Positions 57,025 to 64,000 of a stretch of DNA of 64,000 nucleotides are shown piece after piece. Location of the stretch: positions 70,298,265 through 70,362,264 of the forward strand of contig CM060890.1 in the NCBI GenBank assembly GCA_030762935.1, given 5' to 3'. The notes below the pieces were generated by a model that saw only the letters and a list, made by a program, of their open reading frames with translations, ran no database searches and was not told where the DNA came from. Each line of letters starts with the position of its first letter. Positions within the stretch are counted from its first letter, which is position 1. The position numbers and the translations under genes are program-made. This DNA is from Hymenopus coronatus (lineage: Eukaryota > Arthropoda > Insecta > Mantodea > Hymenopodidae).

Positions 57025-57297
57025 TTTTGACAAAATTAAAACGCTTGGGAACTTTTTCTATATAAGAGGTAGTTTGAGGAGGGGGATTCTATTGGAAATC
57101 TTTAAGTGATATCTTTAGAAGATACTGTATTAAAATATCAATTTCGTATTATCTGACATTTTCCTTTAGGGTTATGCTTTTCACAGACCTAACATTATAC
57201 AAAAGTGTATATTATAAAAATGAATTTCTGGATTCAAGGCGCTTCAAAACGTGTATTTGGTGAAAACTCGATATCGAATTTCTGGATGGATTAAGAA
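57025..57297 (-). repeat. R1 fragment, first half
   Basis: Minus-strand R1 words AAGAGGTAGTTTGAGGAGGG, GAAGATACTGTATTAAA and GAAAACTCGATATCGAATTT. The head palindrome is missing. Confidence 0.65.
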
Positions 57298-57329
57298 CTA
57301 AATACTGTCAGTAGCTAATTTTAAGTAAC

Positions 57330-57560
57330 TAGCTAATAAGTGACATAAAAAGTGTAAAAAGCCCAAACCAAAAAAAGGTAATATATGCAAAATGGTTAAC
57401 CAAACAAAAATGTTATTTGTCCTAAATTGTCTGCCTCAATGATATAGGCGTTTCCTTGCAGAAGGGTTTTGTATATATCTTACGGTTTACCATTTATCCA
57501 AAATTCTTTCGAATGAAGAACTTCACAAGCTATTCAAGAAAGTTTAAAATATAAATACCG
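57330..57560 (-). repeat. R1 fragment, central part
   Basis: Minus-strand words ACCAAAAAAAGGTAATATA, AAAATGGTTAACCAAACAAA and TCTTACGGTTTACCATTTAT. It lies on the wrong side of the 57025 fragment to be its continuation, so it is a separate or rearranged copy. Confidence 0.6.
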
Positions 57561-57721
57561 GGTGATCTGGGTAAAGCAGAATAGTTTTCATGGCGGTAAA
57601 GTGAGGTCTTCGGTATGAGCGGAACTTTTGCAAACGTGACGTATGTTTGTTAGTTTACGCAATACAATGTGTATTAAGCAAAATACCTATATACAGATAC
57701 CGGTATTCTGCTCCCCAAAAG

Positions 57722-58560
57722 TACAGGGTTACTACAAAAGAAATAGAAAACTTCAACTGCCTGTAAAACAAAAACTATTAGAGATAGCAACCTAACTATT
57801 TTGGAGGTATGTTGAGAAACTCTCAAAGTTTCGTTTGTTACTATTGGTAACGCTGTAGTGTTTTGTTTGTTGTTGCAGAAGCTGAAATGGCGGAAAATCC
57901 TGTGGAAAAGGCATATTGCGTGTTGGAATTTGTTAGAAAGCAATCAGCAACTGTTGTCCAACGACATTTTAGAACACGTTACCACAAAAATGAAATGATG
58001 CGCTCACAAAAACCAACATCGTCTTCATCATGTCGCAACATGTCGATGCAAAAGTCACGCCGTATGACCTTATTTTCTTCACTCAGAAACTGCAGCATCT
58101 GTAATCTGTAAGGCATCATGTGCAGTCGCTTCCGCAAGATTTTCAATACAGTTTGCTGTGGAATTTGTAATTGCATGCTTGCCCTAGATGTCGATTTCTG
58201 TGGGCTTCTTATGTAGACAGCACGAACACGTTCAACGTTTTCTTCCGAAACTCTTGGTCTTCCCGAGCTCTTCCCTTTGCACAAACATCCCCTTGTCTCG
58301 AATTTTCTATACCAGTCGTAGATTGACTGTCTAGTCGGTGGCATTCTAGCAAATTCCAACACGCAATATGCCTTTTCCACAGGATTTTCCGCCATTTCAG
58401 CTTCTGCAACAACAAACAAAACACTACAGCGTTACCAATAGTAACAAACAAAACTTTGAGAGTTTCTCAACATACCTTCAAAATAATTAGGTTGCTATCT
58501 CTAATAGTTTTTGTTTTACAGGCAGTTCAAGTTGTCGATTTCTTTTGTAGTAACCCTGTA
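57722..58560. mobile_element. 839-bp palindromic Tc1/mariner-type derivative
   Basis: Both ends are TACAGGGTTACTACAAAAGA and its inverse, followed by about 215 bases of near-identical inverted arms (57722-57938 and 58343-58560). The TA at each end fits the TA target of Tc1/mariner transposition. Both arms include the same transposase start (MAENPVEKAYCVLEF), so each arm encodes the same N-terminus on opposite strands. The centre is the transposase reading frame on the minus strand, described separately. The second half of the transposase gene is absent, so the element is not autonomous. Confidence 0.8.
57981..58395 (-). pseudogene. Transposase N-terminal (helix-turn-helix) fragment
   Basis: Starts at MAENPVEKAYCVLEF (ATG at about 58395; the in-frame upstream ATG lies in the arm before a CAG that may be a splice acceptor). 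It continues with TRQSIYDWYRKFETRGCLCK, GKSSGRPRVSEENVERVRAV, SPQKSTSRASMQLQIPQQTV and LHMMPYRLQMLQFLSEENK, ending LRHDEDDVGFCERIISF. These are the paired helix-turn-helix blocks with a GRPR linker found in insect mariner-like transposases. It stops just where the first catalytic Asp (about IFSDE) would come. The plus-strand arm keeps a segment, VRKQSATVVQRHFRTRYHK, that is deleted on this strand. Confidence 0.75.
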
Positions 58561-58574
58561 TTTATTTATGATTC

Positions 58575-58800
58575 ATACGTCCATATGCAATATTCGAATG
58601 ACCGCTTTAACTCTTGGAATTGCTATCACTTGGGAGAATTGAAACATAAACTTTACAAAACAAATCCACAAACTTTAGAGGAACTTAAAAATTACATTCT
58701 TCAAAAACTGGTTGCCATTACCGAGAGGAAACTACAGTATATAATAGCCAATTACCAAGCAGGTGCTAGAAATACTTACCAACAGACAAGCTACGCTTAT
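58575..58800 (+). pseudogene. Transposase C-terminal fragment
   Basis: The plus-strand frame contains FNSWNCYHLGELKHKLYKTN, PQTLEELKNYILQKLVAITE and KLQYIIANYQAGARN. The block aligns with the C-terminal part of Tc1/mariner transposases (LTPLDFYLWGxLKxxVY..P.TLEELK..I). The third catalytic Asp (in the LDF triplet) reads Asn here. It lies just outside the right end of the 839-bp element and on the opposite strand from its transposase fragment, so it belongs to another insertion. Confidence 0.55.
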
Positions 58801-59804
58801 GTTGCTCCCTGTTACCAAATGAACTCTCTCTTCCTTAAACGATATCTCAGGTACGGATATGGATAGCCAAGCTCACTGGTTACCATGTATATTTTTGGAC
58901 GTAACTCACTTTGGTATTTCTATCTACCGAAAATAAATACCAGTGATTAATAATCATTTTCACATCTATGTATAACCTGTAATGTTCACTACTAGCCTAA
59001 TCAAGGTGTAGGCATTTTCTGTAAACACACGCCCTTGTGAATCCTGAAATAATGGTGGTGCTAATTAACCAAGTGGCTATAACATATAAACCAACTTCAA
59101 ATGCATTCTATGGACCAAACTAGGGCAGAGTATCTCATCTTTCCCCCAAACAACTTTGACAGCTGCGTATAGATAGAAGATGACGCTGATTGGTTCCCTA
59201 TCGATGGAGTGCGACTAGCGGTGACAGTCTATACTAGCCAGGAATTCCTCCCCAGGCAGCTCAAGACTTTATGCCAGTTCACTGTAGGAGATCGAAAGAG
59301 CCAGACTTCAGGAGTTACTCCTGAGACCAAGCTGGGGAAGCTATTATATTTCGGTATGTAGTCATAGTAGTTTTCAACTAGTTCATTCTTTTCGGCCAAA
59401 TTGGAATTTAATTCATATCAAAATTAAAAGAAAAGGGAGTTAAAACGTTATGTCCGAACATTTAATATGAATTTTTCTATGGAAGAATTGTGAAATTAAT
59501 CAAGCTAAATACAAATGGGTAATATTTAAATACACGTGAGGCAAGAGATACACAATGGAGAATAAAACTTAGTAATACAAACAGCAAAACGATATTAATC
59601 GCTTTAATATGTACCACATATTGTATAATTGTTCATTTCTTTATTCAACATTAATATTTGTACAGATTTATATTATTATACATTGTTAACCAGTATTATT
59701 ATTATTATTATTATTATTATAATATAAATGTTCTCAACTTCTTATCATTTTAACGACAAGCTTTATAAATATCTTTTTACTTTCTTGCAATCCATTAATG
59801 ACTG
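58801..59804. other. Unassigned sequence; GC-richer block at 59150-59345
   Basis: 59150-59345 has a reversed CCAAT (ATTGG near 59190) and ends in TTTCGGTATGTAG, a possible splice donor. It could be promoter or LTR sequence but has no TATA box at the expected place. A (TTA)n tract lies at 59693-59721. No gene recognised. Confidence 0.35.
59693..59721. repeat. (TTA)n microsatellite
   Basis: About nine ATT units in a row within AT-rich DNA. Confidence 0.9.
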
Positions 59805-60082
59805 CCTCCGTGGTCAGCAAGCTGATTTCTCACCCGGAGGTTCCGGGTTCGATTCACGCTTGGGGCGAGGTATTTTTCTTTAATCAGAGTTATTCCCTGT
59901 TCCCCACATAGGTACATACTGGAAGTACATATTTGACAGTAAATGGTGGTTGAGGAAAATAAAATGGTTTAAACCCAACGTAAAGTCCTACGGATAACGA
60001 GTTGTTTCTAATGCACATCCCCTGATATGCCCTTAGATGCTAAAGGGGGCTATATAAGTAATAAAATAAAAAAAATTAATAT
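59805..60082 (+). mobile_element. tRNA-derived SINE, family S5, with A-rich tail
   Basis: GCCTCCGTGGTCAGCAAGC is A-box-like and GGGTTCGATTCACGC is the B box. The body has ATTCCCTGTTCCCCACATAG, AGTCCTACGGATAACGAG, GATGCTAAAGGGGGCTATAT and an A-rich end AATAAAATAAAAAAAATTAA. No other copy occurs in the window. Confidence 0.7.
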
Positions 60083-60944
60083 ATTTAAAACAGCATCTTT
60101 TTGAAAGAGACTCGATTCACAAGGTGTTGGTGCGTAATTCGCTTCTGATATTATGTTATATTGCCAGAACTAAAACTTAAACACGTAAAAGCTTAAACAA
60201 ATAAAAATAAAAAAAGTCATCGTTGCTCAGTAGCATTACCAAAGTGAAATAACTATGATAAAGACGCTACTTACAAATCAAAAAGAATTTTAAATTATTG
60301 CTCATTATAGTGATATAAACTAATAATTGACATGGTCTAATATACCAATAAATTCTAGCTTTTGCTATAATTTATTCCGGACCAATGCTATGTTTTATAA
60401 ACAAGAGTTTACTATAGTTTATTCAGTAGCAGATATCGATTCAAACGTGCCCCCTGGAACGGTTTCACCGACTCGGGAATTTTAGATTACAAGCTCCACT
60501 CTTACGTTTTGATCCATTTGCAGCGGGGCTCACGTTGCTCTCTATTGGTTTCCTGCACGACACTGGTGTCCTCTATTGTGTTTCTCTGAAACAAGTCAGA
60601 CTTCTGCGAGAGCAATCTCATCTAATGATAATGATAACTGTTATAGTTGAGCTCCAACAGCAATGGCTGCGATGATGTAATAATCGTCATCTGCTAAACC
60701 TTTGGATTACTGTGAACACATTACTTTGAATGTCTGTAATATCAAACGTTTAGGAGGTTCAAGTTCTAGGAACAATTGGCAACTTACTTATCAATTTCTG
60801 GGTTTCCATGTTCGTGAAGGAACTACTGCTAGAATAGAAAACTAATGTTTTGACAAAACCGTTTGAGAGAATGCCTTAATACAAGTGTAAACTAATATAA
60901 AATGGTAAATAAGACAATATAATCTAAATTAAGATAAACTTTTG
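60083..60944. other. Unassigned sequence, no gene recognised
   Basis: A GC-richer stretch at 60430-60640 without a recognisable frame or repeat match. The rest is AT-rich. Confidence 0.35.
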
Positions 60945-61712
60945 AAAAAATCTGACGTGTTCCGTTCACATAACTTTCTCAAACTGTGCCATGTTCACAC
61001 TATTCTTAACCTCATTATGCTAATCGGATGAACATAATCAGCATTGTCGTTATTGCATGTTTCCTTGTAAGCAGAAGGGAAATACGGAAATACATTCGCT
61101 CTGTAAAACAATTGAGGTTCTGTTACCTTTGCATGGTGCCGTTTGAGAAAATTAGTGTAAAACTGAAAACATTAACAAGAAGAATCTCAAAAAGAGACAC
61201 CTATACAAGAAAAACGTACATCTATGATACAAATTGTGTATTTAAACGAGATTTGCATTTTTATGTGTCAAGTTTTTCTCTATCTCTTTACGGTTTAGTC
61301 ATTGTCCAGCATTTTCAAAACCCATTGAAATGAAGAGTTTTTCAAAATATAAATGTTATTTGTGATGTAAATGGCTTAGTATACGGTATTTTAATCTAAA
61401 ACGTTAGAGCCATTTTTGAGAAAAATACAATTTTTTAACAATTTTCCATGTAAAATGTAGTTTATGATGGGTGGATTTGCTTGAAAATCCTTGGAAGATA
61501 CTAAACATAAATGCCAAGTTTGCATTTAACGGTCTTTCAGTTTTTGAGCTATACTGTCCATACACACAAAACTTTTGCTAAAAATGTTTTTTTGTTGTAC
61601 TCAGGGCCCTCAAACATATATTCCCGGTGAAATATCACATCTTTTTTTTTGTGGAATACAATACCTACCGTAACTACCATGTACATTGAGTGCACATACG
61701 TACTAGAGCAAT
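60945..61712 (-). mobile_element. R1 element, full length
   Basis: Tail end AAAAAATCTGACGTGTTCCG with TTCACATAACTTTCTC, the body in reference order, and a diverged head (ACCATGTACATTGAGTGCAC, TACTAGAGCAATAG). The 101-codon plus frame in the tail half is not conserved in other copies. Confidence 0.85.
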
Positions 61713-61990
61713 AGTTACTGTATACATTTCCTTAGAGATACAGAAAAAACACGATAGTAAACTTGACTCTATTTATAGCGTCCTAAAAATGTCATAAATT
61801 TCCTGCTATCCCGAGAAACAACTCAACATATAAAGGATTAAAAAAGATTTGACCCATTACCATTTTCTTGGTAATACCTAAAAAACTTACATTAACTAAA
61901 TTGTTTATTTTAAAGAAAGGTACATGTTTGTGTAGTACACTTTCGTATATTATCGTTTAACAGTTACCAATTTAAACGACATTCTACAAC
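61713..61990. other. Unassigned AT-rich spacer
   Basis: Nothing recognised. Confidence 0.3.
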
Positions 61991-62780
61991 TTACTACGTT
62001 GTCAGCCATATATGTGCAATGTAAATACTAAGTAGAGAAGATCTTGCATTCTACACAAAAATTTAATTGCGAGATTTAATTGGAAATTCATATTTTCGGT
62101 ACACTTGAATGCAAAAAAAAAAAATTTAGTGAAAGGTCCGCGTGTGTAAGCATCAAATGCGGTATTTAAGGCTAGTTATCATCCGTAGTTGCGACACAAA
62201 GGTTTTCAGAAAAATCGTCCAATCCCAAACTAATCTTTATGAGCAACATTTTTCGAGTTTTCTTAAAAATTCTGAACGATTTGAATGACAATTCATATAT
62301 TTTAAATATATTAAATGGCAAATAAAATGCACATATTGAATTTTCTGGGTATAGTCTCTGAAGAACTCAACATTCTGGATAGTTTTTGCAAAGCTGATAA
62401 ACCGCAGGAGAGAGACATCTTAATACATTCTCGTTAAAATAAAATGGTGTGTACATTTTTTGTGGAGTTCACAATTTCGAAAAAAATTCTTATTATTGGT
62501 TTCAATTTTAAAACACATTTACTTCTCTCAAACGGGAAGTCGTCTTTCGTTTTATCCTTTGATTTCTTGCAGCCAATGCAAACAGGATTAATTTCATCGC
62601 ATAGCCACGATTTTTAAAATATTTTACTATCTCTTTTTCTTAGTATATTCCCTTGTTTCCTTTCTAATTACAAAGAACTAAGAAATAAGAACATATCTAC
62701 TAATATTTTTATTTTATAGCAATATTTTATTTGCAGAACAGATAGAAAAAGCCATGTTAAAGGAACACATCATATTTTTT
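61991..62780 (+). mobile_element. R1 element, near full length, diverged
   Basis: Head TATATGTGCAATGTAAATAC with AGTAGAGAAG. The body keeps AAATTTAATTGCGAGATTTA, AAATGCACATATTGAATTTT and AACGGGAAGTCGTC. The tail ends AGGAACACATCATATTTTTT. The GT-rich segment is reduced to CGCGTGTGTAAG. Confidence 0.8.
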
Positions 62781-63065
62781 ACTAACTATATACTCCTCAA
62801 CACAGACATTTGCTGGAATACTTTAATTACACATTTAGTTTCAGCTACAAAAGGGATATAGGAAGGAAAATGGAAAATGTTTAAAAAGAAAAAGTTTACT
62901 ACACGTATACGCTGACTTTGAAGTTTCACACTCTTTCCACGATATCATTAAGGCAGCATGAACGGTATTATTATTATATAAAAAGGCGACAAAAACAATT
63001 TAACATTCAAAACATTAATGTATATGTGAAAGATGGGTGCTACCAGAAGAACTTATTAAGAAAGA

Positions 63066-63348
63066 GTGTATTTTAAAGCTAACACTAACTTGCTATGTAA
63101 CAAGCGTTTGTTTATTTTTAGACAAAGAATCCACATTTTATTTTTATTGATTAATAATTCGGAGGCTATTCCCAGAAAATTCTATTTACACATTTAATCA
63201 CACATATAAATATTTATAACATAGTATGCCATTTGGTGATTCAGGGAGTCTCAAAACTTGTATTTTCGGTAAAATCACAGTATGCAATTTTAATGAAATA
63301 AAATACCTCTTCTTCTTATTATAGTTACGCAGTATAGAAAGTAAAAAT
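63066..63348 (-). repeat. R1 element with large internal deletion
   Basis: Minus strand from the central GTGTATTTTAAAGC and CGGAGGCTATTCCCAGAAAA blocks straight to the first-quarter words (GATTCAGGGAGTCTCAAAAC). It ends in a head remnant AGTATAGAAAGTAAAAA. Confidence 0.7.
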
Positions 63349-63449
63349 GCTTTGTCAATTGTAAATTGTATTACATGCTAAGGGTACGGAAAATAAATTA
63401 TATAAGCTGTAACAAATGGTTGGTATAATAAAAAGATCACTTCATAAGA

Positions 63450-63963
63450 AAGCTGAACTGTTTGTCTACTCCCTTTTACAAGTTCTGGTTATCTCTACTG
63501 GTCACAGGCATTTATGAAATAAACAAAACCTCCTCTACATCTTCATAGTGACGTATGTGACGAAATTCAGCTGCGACCTGGTGGGAACAATTCGAACTAT
63601 TTAATCTTTTTACTCTTCGGCAGGCCAACGTGGGAAAAAAACTAGCCATTCTAGCTGAAAATTCGCTGAGAGATCAATCGCCTATAAGAGGACAGCGAAG
63701 TTTTGCTGCGTAGTTCTTAGGTTAGACAAACGTGGGCTTTCTTTCGGGGTTGAACATATTTAGTGTGTCTAAATTCTTGTTATTTTCAAAAACCTACTTT
63801 GGAAGTTAGAAAACTAAGGAGTTATTCATTTTATTTATTTATTTGTTTTGATTTCAAGATTTAGTTTTCAAATTGCTAATTGTAATCTGTAACTTACAAA
63901 GGTAAAACTTATTTGAAGCAAAATGCATTAACAGTAATGACTGCTTGTTAAGAAATAAATCGA
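63450..63963 (+). repeat. LTR-like repeat L, copy 3
   Basis: The partner of 54572-55075. It also has CCTATAAGAGG (a TATA-like word) before the GCGAAGTTTTGCTGCGTAG block and AATAAA at 63954. The layout fits an LTR. Whether it starts or ends an element running beyond the window cannot be seen. Confidence 0.5.
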
Positions 63964-64000
63964 AAGAACTCTAAGAGGGTTTCTTTGCAGTTTACTCGAA

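Overview
This window looks like intergenic or intronic chromosome from an arthropod, most likely an insect with a large, repeat-rich genome. It is AT-rich throughout. No intact host protein gene, rRNA or genuine tRNA gene could be recognised. The signals that point to an insect are Tc1/mariner, piggyBac, Penelope and Crypton-type relics, several tRNA-derived SINE families, and a gypsy-like solo LTR with a TATA box and an arthropod-style TCAGT initiator. The species cannot be named from this sequence. Almost every open reading frame above 60 codons is a chance frame inside a repeat.

The dominant component is one interspersed family, called R1 here. Its full-length copies run about 800-850 bp, and about thirty full or partial copies lie on both strands, covering roughly a quarter of the window. 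R1 starts with a near-perfect palindrome (TTTTTACTTTCTCTA and onward), carries a proto-microsatellite near its first quarter, and ends with an inverted copy of its start (TAGAGAAAGT), a short hairpin (ATGTG / CACAT) and CAGATTTT. Asymmetric terminal repeats plus a 3' hairpin resemble non-autonomous Helentron-derived elements, but this is inference. Several copies are paired tail-to-tail, and three pairs share nearly the same junction, which suggests a second, foldback-type structural class.

Layout. 1-8 kb: unassigned DNA, R1 fragments, three SINEs and a tyrosine-recombinase (Crypton-like) relic at 6.8 kb. 8-19 kb: full R1 copies, a LINE C-terminus relic at 12.1-12.5 kb beside a SINE with a poly-A tail, and a 21-bp satellite array with a 249-bp higher-order repeat at 16.1-17.0 kb. 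19-23 kb: a candidate conserved non-coding block, a Tc1 relic cut by R1, a mariner relic and a SINE. 25-34 kb: R1 pairs, a solo LTR (27.8-28.5 kb), a diverged satellite array (28.7-29.7 kb) and an R1 inserted into another R1. 35-40 kb: a piggyBac-type non-autonomous element with TTAA duplications, a Penelope reverse-transcriptase relic followed by a 22-bp tandem array, and a promoter-like block on the minus strand. 40-46 kb: R1 copies and SINEs. 46-55 kb: SINEs, LTR-like blocks and an inverted SINE pair (53.3-54.2 kb). 55-64 kb: nested R1 copies, an 839-bp palindromic DNA transposon derivative and another LTR-like copy.

Nothing here works as an operon or pathway. The relations that can be read are insertions: R1 into Tc1, R1 into R1, a SINE into an older repeat, and a satellite array within R1. 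All coordinates of repeat edges were judged by eye against other copies in the window and may be off by about 5-20 bases.
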